From: an uncultured Austwickia sp.
GTDB lineage: Bacteria; Actinomycetota; Actinomycetes; Actinomycetales; Dermatophilaceae
Length of the DNA stretch: 14,086 bases
Assembly (NCBI GenBank): GCA_934678955.1
Contig: CAKUSI010000062.1
Coordinates: forward strand, 1 to 14,086
Direction: 5' to 3'
Part shown: in pieces, positions 1 to 6,809 of the stretch
Layout of the letters: each line of letters opens with the position of its first letter
Numbering within the stretch: position 1 is the stretch's first letter
Program-made: the position numbers and the translations under genes
The notes under the pieces: model-generated
What the model saw: only the letters and a program-made list of their open reading frames with translations
The model's database searches: none
What the model was told of the DNA's origin: nothing

Positions 1-2
1 CG

Positions 3-76
3 GGGGCGTTAGCTCAGCCGGTCAGAGCAGCGGACTCATAATCCGCCGGTCGTGGGTTCAAGCCCCACACGCCCCA
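3..76 (+). tRNA. tRNA with CAT anticodon, possibly tRNA-Ile2 rather than elongator Met
   Basis: A full cloverleaf can be folded by eye. The acceptor stem pairs 3-9 with 69-75, the D stem pairs 12-15 with 25-28, the anticodon stem pairs 30-34 with 42-46, and the T stem pairs 52-56 with 64-68. The anticodon CAT is at 37-39 and the discriminator is A76. CCA is not encoded: the next bases are CCG, so the 3' end must be added enzymatically. The first acceptor pair is matched, so this is not an initiator tRNA. From memory, the TTAGCTCAG start, the AGAGCAG run after the D arm and the GGTCG-T-arm junction resemble E. coli ileX more than elongator Met. If so, TilS would convert C34 to lysidine and the tRNA would read AUA. 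The Ile2 assignment is an inference; the tRNA itself is clear. Confidence 0.93.
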
Positions 77-284
77 CCGATCACACAGGTGAGAGGCCCT
101 ATTTGCGTGAATCAAAGGTCGACCTGACCCCGGCGCCGAACCCAAGTCGACGCGTGGACGGGTGCCTGAGCACCGCGGTGAAGGTCGATGGGTGAGACGG
201 ATCTCGGTCGTCGACACGTGAGGGGTTTATCGGGATGAGAACGGGTAATCACAGGCCGCCCCGCCGCTAGCCGGCATCGAGTGG

Positions 285-315
285 TCACGGCGGCCCGATG
301 ACGTAGCCGCCGTGA
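285..315. repeat. Inverted repeat upstream of the small gene at 349
   Basis: Perfect 10-bp arms, TCACGGCGGC (285-294) and GCCGCCGTGA (306-315), are separated by 11 bases. The repeat ends 22 bases before the GAGGAG ribosome binding site of the small gene. It could be an operator, or a hairpin in that gene's leader. No U-tract follows it, so it does not look like a classical terminator. Confidence 0.5.
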
Positions 316-348
316 TGATGTCCCGTGACCGCCCACCGAGGAGAGATG

Positions 349-555
349 ATGTGCCTCAGCGGCAAGATGTCGGTCCGCGATCTCGTGGCGGAACTGACCC
401 GCATCGAGGACGCAATTCGTTCGATCCCGGGCAGCCACGCCATGACCGATCGGGCGCTGGCGACCCACCCGGAGATGGCCCGTCTCGCGGCGCGCGAGGC
501 GGAGGTCGTGGCCGCCCTGCGGGGGCTGACGAAGCGGAAGCCCCCTCCCGTGTAG
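349..555 (+). CDS. Small protein of unknown function, 68 residues
   Basis: I do not recognise this protein. The start at 349 is chosen because GAGGAG (338-343) lies five bases upstream. An adjacent ATG at 346 would sit only two bases from it, and the longer GTG start at 325 has no ribosome binding site. The sequence has a charged helical centre (RDLVAELTRIEDAIRSI, then a long Ala/Glu/Arg-rich helix) and a basic C-terminus with KRK followed by prolines. There is no signal peptide, membrane segment or cysteine pattern, so a cytosolic helical-hairpin protein is likely. It converges on the GH15 gene, with 16 bases between the two stops. The good ribosome binding site and amphipathic pattern suggest a real gene, but no function can be assigned. 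Confidence 0.6.
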   Translation: MCLSGKMSVRDLVAELTRIEDAIRSIPGSHAMTDRALATHPEMARLAAREAEVVAALRGLTKRKPPPV

Positions 556-571
556 GTCCGCAGGTGCCGGT

Positions 572-2371
572 TCAGCGGGGATTTTCCGCGACCTCGGGGT
601 GATTCAGGGCTTCCGCGGCCCGGATGAGGCCGAGGTGGCTGAACGCCTGCGGGAAGTTGCCGAGGAGCCGACCGGATGCGGCGTCGTACTCCTCGGCGAG
701 CAGCCCCACATCGTTGCGGAGGCTCAGGAGGCGGTCCAGGAGGGCCACCGCTTCGTCGCGACGACCGGACGCGGCGTACTGCGTGACGAGCCAGAAGGTG
801 CACATCAGGAAAGCCCCCTCGTCGCCCGGCACCCCGTCGCTCCCGTCGGTGACGTAGCGGCGCACGAAACCCTGGTCGTCCAGAAGTTCCTCCTCGATCC
901 GGGCCACGGTCGCGATCATCACGGCCGAATCGGCGGCGACGAAACCCGTGTCCGGGATCTGCAGGAGCGCCGCGTCGACCGCGCGGCCGTCGTAGTGCTG
1001 CACGAAGGCCCCATCGTGGACGCCACGCCGCCAAATCTCATCGCGGAGTCGGTCCCGCTGCTCCCGCCAGCTGTGCGCGGGCCCGTCCAGGCCATGGTCC
1101 TGCACCGCGCGGACGCCGCGATCGAACGCGGTCCACATGAGCACCCGGCCGTGGGTGAAGAAGTGGGGATCCCCGCGGACCTCCCAGATCCCGTGATCCG
1201 GGACGTCGAGACGCCGTACCAGCAGGTCGAGGAGGTTGACCTGCAGTTGCCAGGAAAAGGTGTCCTCCGGCACCCCCGCCTGCCGCAGGATGTCGAGAGC
1301 CATCATGACCTCGCCGATCACGTCGGCCTGGTACTGCGTGACGGCCCCGTTGCCGATCCTGACGGGCACCGACCCCTGGTAGCCCGGAAGGTGGTCCAGG
1401 GTGCGCTCCGGGAGATGCCGCTCCCCGGCGACGCCATACATGATCTGCAGATCCTCCGGGTCGCCTGCGATGGCCCGCAGCAGCCAGTCCCGCCAGTGCA
1501 AGGCGACATGGGAATGCCCGTGGGCGGCGAGCACCTGGATCGTCAGGGCCGAGTCCCGCAGCCACGTGTACCGGTAGTCCCAGTTGCGTACCCCGCCGAT
1601 CTCCTCCGGAAGTGACGTCGTGGGCGCAGCAACGATCCCTCCTGTCCGGCGCAGCGTCAACGCCCGGAGCACCGCGAGCGAGTCGCCGATCGCCTGCGCG
1701 TACGGCCCCTTGATGGGTAACCGCGCCCGCCACTTTTCCCAGTCGCGCACCAGCCGATCCAGCTCAGCGCCCACGTTCGGGGCAGCCGGCGGGTCTACGT
1801 GCGCGGGCTGGTAGGTCAACGACCAGGTGAGGGTCTGCCCGGCGACGAGCCGAAAGCGGCCGCGGTGCGCCTTGTCGGCACCGGCCAACACCGGTCCATG
1901 CAGGGTCAGCGAATCCGGCCCGGCGATCGCGTGCAGCACGGGTGCACCGTCGCGATCGTCCCGGCGGCGCACCCACGGCACGGTGCGGCCGTAGTCGAAG
2001 CGCATGACCAGTTCGGCGTCGACGTCGATCCTTCCACGGGTGCACGTCACCTGACGGATGAGAACGGCGCCCGCGTCATCGACCTCCGCAGGCCCGGGCA
2101 CCAGGACGTCGGTGCACGTCGCCGCCCCGTCAGAGGCGGTCCACTCCGTGTCGAGAACGAAGCTGCCACGACGGTAGCGACGTCCCGTTTCGGTGGCGTC
2201 GGTCGGAGTGATGCTCCAGTACCCATGCTCATTCCCGCCGAGAAGGGCCGCGAACACCGCCGGTGAGTCGAAGCGCGGCGTGCACCACCACTCCACCCGC
2301 CCGTGTGCCACGAGTGCCGCCGTCTGCCGGTTGCTCAGAAGGGCCAGATCCGCGATCGGTGGCGGGGTCAT
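572..2371 (-). CDS. Glycoside hydrolase family 15 protein (glucoamylase/trehalase-like)
   Basis: This is a 599-residue GH15 enzyme, expected to release glucose by inverting hydrolysis of an alpha-glucoside such as trehalose, maltooligosaccharide or a glycogen end. The N-terminal beta-sandwich module opens with the family signature IADLALLSNRQTAALV and a WWCTPRFDSPAVFAALLGG stretch. The (alpha/alpha)6 barrel follows, with GGVRNWDYRYTWLRD at about 259-273. Glu397 in GIWEVRG is the likely general acid and Glu518 in GDEGAFLMCTFW the likely general base. Both are present, so the enzyme should be active. No signal peptide is visible, suggesting a cytosolic role in trehalose or glycogen turnover. 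Actinobacterial members include mycobacterial trehalases, and substrate cannot be told from sequence alone. The 88-residue gene lies 125 bp upstream on the same strand. The ATG has no obvious Shine-Dalgarno sequence, so it may be leaderless. Confidence 0.93.
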   Translation of the reverse strand: MTPPPIADLALLSNRQTAALVAHGRVEWWCTPRFDSPAVFAALLGGNEHGYWSITPTDATETGRRYRRGSFVLDTEWTASDGAATCTDVLVPGPAEVDDAGAVLIRQVTCTRGRIDVDAELVMRFDYGRTVPWVRRRDDRDGAPVLHAIAGPDSLTLHGPVLAGADKAHRGRFRLVAGQTLTWSLTYQPAHVDPPAAPNVGAELDRLVRDWEKWRARLPIKGPYAQAIGDSLAVLRALTLRRTGGIVAAPTTSLPEEIGGVRNWDYRYTWLRDSALTIQVLAAHGHSHVALHWRDWLLRAIAGDPEDLQIMYGVAGERHLPERTLDHLPGYQGSVPVRIGNGAVTQYQADVIGEVMMALDILRQAGVPEDTFSWQLQVNLLDLLVRRLDVPDHGIWEVRGDPHFFTHGRVLMWTAFDRGVRAVQDHGLDGPAHSWREQRDRLRDEIWRRGVHDGAFVQHYDGRAVDAALLQIPDTGFVAADSAVMIATVARIEEELLDDQGFVRRYVTDGSDGVPGDEGAFLMCTFWLVTQYAASGRRDEAVALLDRLLSLRNDVGLLAEEYDAASGRLLGNFPQAFSHLGLIRAAEALNHPEVAENPR

Positions 2372-2421
2372 GGGCCCAGAGTGTCACTGCGGCCAGGAGA
2401 CCGCCGTCCGCGGAGGGAGTG

Positions 2422-2440
2422 CCCGCGCCCATGGCGCGGG
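2422..2440. repeat. GC-rich hairpin between the 88-residue gene and the GH15 gene
   Basis: CCCGCGCC (2422-2429) and GGCGCGGG (2433-2440) are perfect 8-bp arms around a three-base loop. The hairpin lies about 56 bases after the stop of the 88-residue gene and about 50 bases before the GH15 start. It could attenuate or stabilise a shared transcript. It has no U-tract, so termination is uncertain. Confidence 0.4.
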
Positions 2441-2496
2441 GCGACTGGACGGCGATCCCGGCGTTCGGGCAGCGCGCTCCGGCGGGTGCCCGAGGC

Positions 2497-2763
2497 TCAG
2501 GCGTCGGCCAGCGTCAGGCCGATGGTCGACAGCAGCTCGTACGGCGGGATCTTCGTCCCGCCCGAGGCGATCGCGAGCAGCGCCGAGGCCAGACTGGCCA
2601 TGGCAGAGGTCAGAATCAGCGGATCCTGGTTTTCCATTTCGCTGCGCAGCAGTTCGACGTACTCGTTCACGCTGCAGCCGCCGTCCATGCTCTGCACGCG
2701 GGCCGTCAAGATGGCCATGGCGCTCTGCATCCCAGGCGCCGGTGCGGTGATGTGTCCGCTCAT
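2497..2763 (-). CDS. Conserved-looking small protein of unknown function, 88 residues
   Basis: I do not recognise a family. The start is well supported: GGGGGAG (complement of 2769-2775) sits five bases before the ATG. The N-terminal 30 residues contain several Met and Ala. A central acidic segment (NEYVELLRSEMENQDP) is followed by a hydrophobic Ala-rich helix (LILTSAMASLASALLAIASGG, about residues 48-68) that could be amphipathic or a weak membrane segment. The end is KIPPYELLSTIGLTLADA. There is one Cys and no catalytic pattern. It is the first gene of a possible two-gene unit with the downstream GH15 enzyme, which could hint at a related role, but the 125-bp gap with a hairpin makes co-transcription uncertain. 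The 445-bp spacer upstream probably carries its promoter. Confidence 0.72.
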   Translation of the reverse strand: MSGHITAPAPGMQSAMAILTARVQSMDGGCSVNEYVELLRSEMENQDPLILTSAMASLASALLAIASGGTKIPPYELLSTIGLTLADA

Positions 2764-3208
2764 GATGTCTCCCCCATCATCATGTCGTGTCGGGTCTGGC
2801 TCCGCATCCCACTGCGGCCCCGGTCCCCGACGCAGTCCCCAACATGACTAGTGAACCGTACGTCTTGGGCGCATGTCCAACACTTTGCGTCTCAAGGTCT
2901 TTCGAGGGCACGCGACGGCTGAGACAAACTCCTGCCGACCCGGGACCAGGCCGTACCCCTCTCTGATGGGCTTGAGGCGGCTGGTGGACCGTCTCATCGC
3001 CCTGTCTCGACCAGCCTGTCGGCGAGTCGACACGCTGGCGGTAGCCTCCTGGCCCGCCCATGGGGCACAATGGGCCGACAGAAGCGACAATAGTGCGACC
3101 GGCCCTCCTGCACGAGGGGCGCGCCGGTTAATCTCACTGCAGGGCAACAGAGTTCCTTGGTGTAGGGCCGTTGGGGAAGACGTCCCGCGCACACCACAGG
3201 AGGTCCAC
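2764..3208. other. Divergent intergenic spacer
   Basis: These 445 bases separate the 88-residue gene (-) from DUF3145 (+), and no convincing gene lies in them. The open frame running into DUF3145 from 2873 has no good start or typical protein composition. Weak promoter candidates are TAATCT at 3129-3134 (+) and TATTGT, the complement of 3087-3092 (-). Neither has a good -35 box. A short inverted repeat, GCCCAT (3056-3061) with ATGGGC (3070-3075), is also present. The promoters of both flanking genes are expected here, but I cannot place them with confidence. Confidence 0.4.
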
Positions 3209-3718
3209 ATGTCCGTCGCGGTGCAGTCCACCCTGACCCGGGGTGTGGTGTTCATTCACTCCACCCCGGCTTCGCTGTGCCCGCACATCGGGTGGGCATT
3301 GGAGAACGTCCTCGGCGTGTCGATCCGACTCGCGTGGACCCCACAGCCACTGGGGCGCAAGCTCGTCCGCACGCAGGCCTCGTGGACCGGCGAACCGGGC
3401 ACAGGGGCGCAACTGGCGAGCGCGCTGCGCATCTGTCAGGAGGTCCGGTACGAGGTCGTGGAGGAGCCCAGCCCGGGCGTTGACGGCGCCCGCTGGAGCT
3501 TCACTCCCAGTCTGGGGATGCACCACGCAGTCGTGTCAGTGAACGGGGACTGCCTCGTCAACGAGAACAGGCTGCGAGCGGCCCTCGGGCTCGGCGACCC
3601 GAGCGCCGTGCGCCTGGAACTCGAAGCGGCGCTGGGCCAGCCGTGGGATGCAGAGTTGGAGCCGTTCCGGCATGCCGGGGAGAACGCCCCGGCGCGCTGG
3701 CTGCACCGCGTCAGCTAG
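3209..3718 (+). CDS. DUF3145 family protein
   Basis: This 169-residue protein matches the actinobacterial DUF3145 family as I remember it. The diagnostic stretches are TRGVVFIHSTPASLCPHIGW near the N-terminus, LAWTPQPLG, a SWTGEPGTGAQLASALR segment, the EVVEEPSPGVDGARWSFTPSLG block and a C-terminal helix ending in ARWLHRVS. The family has no known reaction, and the sequence shows no signal peptide or membrane helix. The start is fixed by AGGAGGT (3198-3204), four bases before the ATG, which rules out the long upstream extension. It converges on fabF across a hairpin. In Streptomyces a homologue sits next to fabF at the end of the same fab cluster (from memory, SCO2391). This persistent linkage suggests a role connected to fatty-acid synthesis, but that is only inferred. 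Confidence 0.88.
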   Translation: MSVAVQSTLTRGVVFIHSTPASLCPHIGWALENVLGVSIRLAWTPQPLGRKLVRTQASWTGEPGTGAQLASALRICQEVRYEVVEEPSPGVDGARWSFTPSLGMHHAVVSVNGDCLVNENRLRAALGLGDPSAVRLELEAALGQPWDAELEPFRHAGENAPARWLHRVS

Positions 3719-3865
3719 CGCGGCGTCGGTCGCCATACAGACGGAAGCCAGACAGGCATTAGCCAGGCAGGCAACCCCAGCAGGCTGAACCAGATAGACA
3801 ACAGGCGACGTTCGGTGACGGCGCGGGACCGCAGGAGGCCGAACGATCGCTCGGTGAGGATGAAG

Positions 3866-3916
3866 ACGACGGCGGGGGACCGACCCATGGGGATGGGGCC
3901 GGTCCCCCGCCGCCGT
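3866..3916. terminator. Strong hairpin between convergent DUF3145 and fabF
   Basis: A perfect 13-bp stem, CGGCGGGGGACCG (3870-3882) with CGGTCCCCCGCCG (3900-3912), extends outward by three more pairs past one mismatch. The loop is 17 bases. It lies 20 bases after the fabF stop and about 150 bases after the DUF3145 stop, so it probably acts for fabF and possibly for both genes. No clear U-tract is present on either strand, as is common in high-GC actinobacteria. Confidence 0.65.
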
Positions 3917-3935
3917 GCATCAAGCTCACGCGGGG

Positions 3936-5189
3936 TCAGGAGCAGCGGCGGAAGGCGAGGCAGACGTTGTGCCCGCCGAACCCGAAGCTGTTGTCGAGGC
4001 CGACCACGTCGCCCGCGGGCAGCGGACGCGGGGTGCCGCTGACCACGTCCAGGTCGATCTCCGGATCCTTCTCCTCCAGGTTGAGCTGCGCCGGGGCGAC
4101 CCCGTCCCGCAGCGCGAGGATCGTAAAGATGGCCTCCAGCGACCCGGCCGCGCCGAGCAGGTGCCCGGTCATCGACTTGGTGGCGCTGATCGCGACATTC
4201 GGGGCCTGCGACCCCAGCGCCACGTGGATGGCCTTGGCCTCGGCGATGTCACCCGCGGGCGTGGACGTGGCGTGTGCGTTGAGGTGCACGATGTCCGCGA
4301 GGTCGATGTCCCCGTACTCGATGGCCTGCGCCATCGCGGCGCCCGCACCCAGCCCCTCCGGTTCCGGTGCCGCCACGTGGTGGGCGTCCGTGCTGACGCC
4401 CCCCGAGACCAGCTCGGCGTAGATCGTCGCCCCCCGCGCCTTCGCCGACGCATACGACTCCAGCACGAGCACCGCCGCACCCTCGGCGATCACGAAGCCG
4501 TCGCGGCCCGTGTCGTACGGGCGGGACGCGGCCTCGGGCGCATCGTTGCGGGTCGAGAGGGCCTGCATCGCGGCGAACCCCGCGATCGGCAGCGGGTGGA
4601 TGGCGGCTTCGGTGCCGCCGGCGACGACCATGTCGGCGCGCCCCTCCCGGATCATCGTGAGCGCGCTGGCAATGGCCTCGGCGCCGGAGGCGCAGGCGCT
4701 GACCGGCGTGTGGCCACCGGCTTGCGCGTTCAGCTCCAGCGACACCATCGCCGTGGGGCTGTTGACCAGCAGCATCGGCACGGCCAACGGGAACACCCGA
4801 CGGGGTCCCTTGAGCCGCAGCGTCTCCCACTGGTCGACCAGGGTCTGGACCCCTCCGACGCCGGAACCGATCGACACCGCGAGCCGCTCCGGCTCCACGT
4901 CGGGCGAGCCGGCGTCGGCCCAGGCTTCCCGAGCCGCGAGCAACGCGTACTGCGCGCACGGATCCTGGCGACGCTGCTCGACGCGGGTGAGCTTCTCCGC
5001 AGCGGGGACGGCCAGCATTGCCGCGATCTGGACGGGAAGTGCGAACTCCTCCACCCAGTCGTAGGGCATCTTCTTCACCCCGGAGCGGCCGGCGAGGAGC
5101 GCCTCCCACGTGGAGGGGACGTCGCCGCCGAGCGGGGACGTCGCGCCGAGGCCGGTCACGACCACGCGCTGGGCGTCGGATGAGGTCAT
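3936..5189 (-). CDS. fabF: Beta-ketoacyl-ACP synthase II (FabF)
   Basis: FabF condenses malonyl-ACP with a growing acyl-ACP in each elongation cycle of type II fatty-acid synthesis in the cytosol. The 417 residues match the normal family length. The thiolase-fold catalytic triad is intact: Cys166 in SACASGAEA, His306 in HLNAHATSTPAGD and His343 in KSMTGHLLGAAG, with Lys338 conserved. The N-terminus RVVVTGLGATSPLG and the C-terminal NSFGFGGHN glycine loop are also typical. The ATG is preceded by GGAG (complement of 5195-5198) at five bases' spacing. It is the last gene of the cluster, 104 bp after acpP with a hairpin in between, and is followed by a terminator-like hairpin. An FabB-type enzyme is possible in principle, but the order and length fit FabF. 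Confidence 0.97.
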   Translation of the reverse strand: MTSSDAQRVVVTGLGATSPLGGDVPSTWEALLAGRSGVKKMPYDWVEEFALPVQIAAMLAVPAAEKLTRVEQRRQDPCAQYALLAAREAWADAGSPDVEPERLAVSIGSGVGGVQTLVDQWETLRLKGPRRVFPLAVPMLLVNSPTAMVSLELNAQAGGHTPVSACASGAEAIASALTMIREGRADMVVAGGTEAAIHPLPIAGFAAMQALSTRNDAPEAASRPYDTGRDGFVIAEGAAVLVLESYASAKARGATIYAELVSGGVSTDAHHVAAPEPEGLGAGAAMAQAIEYGDIDLADIVHLNAHATSTPAGDIAEAKAIHVALGSQAPNVAISATKSMTGHLLGAAGSLEAIFTILALRDGVAPAQLNLEEKDPEIDLDVVSGTPRPLPAGDVVGLDNSFGFGGHNVCLAFRRCS

Positions 5190-5253
5190 GGAAGCTCCAT
5201 CTCTGGGAGGTCGAAGGCGGGGACGGATCGCGTCACCCGCACGCTGACGTCCG

Positions 5254-5284
5254 CGCGGGGGCCGGTCGTGCCGGCGCCCCCGCG
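5254..5284 (-). repeat. Intercistronic hairpin between acpP and fabF
   Basis: Nine-base arms, CGCGGGGGC (5254-5262) and GCCCCCGCG (5276-5284), pair perfectly around a 13-base loop that itself holds CCGG twice. On the transcribed strand the stem begins about ten bases after the acpP stop. It could protect the 3' end of acpP RNA, or partly terminate transcription before fabF. It lacks a U-tract. Confidence 0.5.
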
Positions 5285-5293
5285 ACGGGGTGG

Positions 5294-5542
5294 TCAGGCC
5301 TGGGCGGAGGTGATGTAGGTGACGGCGTCGCGGACGGTCTTGAGGTTCTTGACCTCGTCGTCGGGGATGCGCACGCCGAACTTCTCCTCGGCGTTCACGA
5401 CGATCGTCATCATCGACAGCGAGTCGATGTCCAGGTCGTCGGTGAAGGACTTGTCGAGCTGGACTTCGTCCTGCTCGATGCCCGTCTCCTCGTTGATGAT
5501 GTCGGCGAGGCCGGTGAGGATCTCCTGCTCGGTCATAACCAT
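5294..5542 (-). CDS. acpP: Acyl carrier protein (AcpP)
   Basis: This 82-residue acidic protein carries the growing acyl chain as a thioester on 4'-phosphopantetheine. The attachment site is Ser41 in LDIDSLSMM, and the surrounding four-helix pattern (EILTGLADIINEETG, FTDDLDIDSLS, VVNAEEKFGVRIPDDEV, TVRDAVTYI) is textbook ACP. The start at 5542 is chosen because AAGGAG lies six bases upstream of ATG. A second ATG two codons in (5536) is a possible alternative. The open frame extends upstream to 5731, but that part is Arg/Ser/Pro-rich shadow sequence and not ACP. It sits between fabH (106 bp) and fabF (104 bp), with a hairpin in each gap, fitting the need for far more ACP than enzyme. Confidence 0.97.
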   Translation of the reverse strand: MVMTEQEILTGLADIINEETGIEQDEVQLDKSFTDDLDIDSLSMMTIVVNAEEKFGVRIPDDEVKNLKTVRDAVTYITSAQA

Positions 5543-5596
5543 TTCGTGCTCCTTCGGTGTAGGGCCCGAGGAACCGCTCGGGCGGCGGGAGTGGCG

Positions 5597-5641
5597 CGTG
5601 TCGCCAGACGTGGCGGCACGCAGTCGCCGGGTGGCGACACG
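5597..5641 (-). repeat. Intercistronic hairpin between fabH and acpP
   Basis: Perfect 10-bp arms (5597-5606 with 5632-5641, core GTGTCGCCA / TGGCGACAC) enclose a 25-base region that can itself fold through TGGCG and CGCC. On the transcribed strand it starts about seven bases after the fabH stop and ends about 55 bases before the acpP start. It may be an RNA-processing or stability element, or a leaky terminator. Confidence 0.5.
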
Positions 5642-5648
5642 ATGAGGG

Positions 5649-6809
5649 TCACGGCAGCACCACGACCTGCGCGGCCCAGGTGAGGCCCGCGCCGAAGCCG
5701 ATCTGGAGGGCGAGGTCGCCGGAGCGGGCACGCCCGTCGCGGAGGAGGGCGGCGGTGGCGAGCGGTACGGAGGCGGCGGACGTGTTGGCCGTGAGGGCGA
5801 TGTCGTCGGCCACGACGACGTGCGCGGGCAGCTTCATCCTCTTGACCATGGCGTCGACGATGCGCGCGTTCGCCTGGTGCGGGATGAAGACGTCGAGGTC
5901 CTCGGCGGTGACGCCGGCCGCCTCGAGCGCGGCCAGGCACATCGGCGCGACCTTGGAGACCGCCCAGCGGAAGACCGACGGGCCGGACATGTCCACGAAG
6001 GGCCACACGCGAGGGTCACCGGTCGCCGCGGCGAGCTCGGCCGGCGGCGCGCCGGCGCGCGCGTCCAGCACCTCCTCGCCCCCGTCCTCACCGGGTGGGA
6101 GCGCGCGGTCCAACGGGCTCGGCCCCGGGCCGAAGGCGGTGCGCGCGCTGATCCAGCTCGTGGACTGCACGATCAAACCGCTGTTGGCGCCGTCCGACCC
6201 CCACGTCGTGGCGCTGATCCCGGGAGTATCCGACGGCCCGACCACCACCGCGCCGGCGCCGTCGCCGAAGATGAACGCGGTCCCGCGGTCCTGAAGGTTG
6301 CGGTAGTCGGAGAGCTTTTCCACGCCGACGACGAGGACGTGTTCCGCGCGCCCGGCGCGGATGAGGTCGTCGGCCGTCGCCACGGCGTAGCAGTAGCCAG
6401 CGCAGGCGGCGGCGAGATCGTAGGCGGCGGCCGTGCCGGCCCCCACCCGATGCGCGATCAGGGGCGCCGCGGCCGGCGTCTGCCAGGGCCAGGTGACGCT
6501 GGCGACGATGACGGCGTCGATGTCGGAGCCGGCAAGCCCGGCGTGGTCCAGGGCCGCTTGGCCGGCTGCTGCGCCCATGTCGACGACCGACTCCTCGGGC
6601 GCGGCCTGGTAGCGCTGGGTGATGCCGGACCTCTCCCGGATCCACTCGTCGCTGGAGTCGATGTATCGGCACATCTCCTCGTTGCTGATGACCCGTTGCG
6701 GTCGGTAATCCCCGATCCCCAGGAGGCGCGAAAACTCGGCGCCCTTGAGAGTGCGCAGGGTGGGGCGCGGCCGGGTGCGTTCCGCCCCTGCCGAGGATTG
6801 CGACGTCAC
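5649..6809 (-). CDS. fabH: Beta-ketoacyl-ACP synthase III (FabH)
   Basis: FabH starts fatty-acid chains by condensing an acyl-CoA primer with malonyl-ACP; actinobacteria often use branched primers. The catalytic triad is present: Cys136 in AAACAGYCY, His311 in FIPHQANARI and Asn342 in ANTSAASVPLA. The start is a GTG at 6809 that overlaps the fabD stop as GTGA, giving translational coupling. The longer frame to 7133 lies inside fabD and is rejected. At 386 residues the protein is longer than the usual 310-345. It has an N-terminal extension of about 25 residues. It also has a Gly/Pro/acidic insert at about 222-265, which makes the Cys-His spacing 175 residues against 132 in E. coli FabH. The last pre-catalytic segment, DMSGPSVFRWAV, is otherwise typical. 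Confidence 0.95.
   Translation of the reverse strand: MTSQSSAGAERTRPRPTLRTLKGAEFSRLLGIGDYRPQRVISNEEMCRYIDSSDEWIRERSGITQRYQAAPEESVVDMGAAAGQAALDHAGLAGSDIDAVIVASVTWPWQTPAAAPLIAHRVGAGTAAAYDLAAACAGYCYAVATADDLIRAGRAEHVLVVGVEKLSDYRNLQDRGTAFIFGDGAGAVVVGPSDTPGISATTWGSDGANSGLIVQSTSWISARTAFGPGPSPLDRALPPGEDGGEEVLDARAGAPPAELAAATGDPRVWPFVDMSGPSVFRWAVSKVAPMCLAALEAAGVTAEDLDVFIPHQANARIVDAMVKRMKLPAHVVVADDIALTANTSAASVPLATAALLRDGRARSGDLALQIGFGAGLTWAAQVVVLP

Noticed and set aside
3..345. tRNA used as an integration site for a mobile element
   Set aside because: No integrase, no duplicate of the tRNA 3' end and no transposase-like gene occur in the window.
599..1615. Plus-strand open frame opposite the GH15 gene
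   Set aside because: It is an antisense shadow with no recognisable motifs; the GH15 catalytic residues are on the minus strand.
3915..5183. Long open frame on the plus strand opposite fabF
   Set aside because: It is the GC-rich shadow of fabF. The translation is His/Arg/Gly-rich without family features, while the minus strand gives a complete FabF.
5543..5731. N-terminal extension of acpP
   Set aside because: The extra residues are Arg/Ser/Pro-rich, overlap the 3' end of fabH and precede a good ribosome binding site at ATG 5542.
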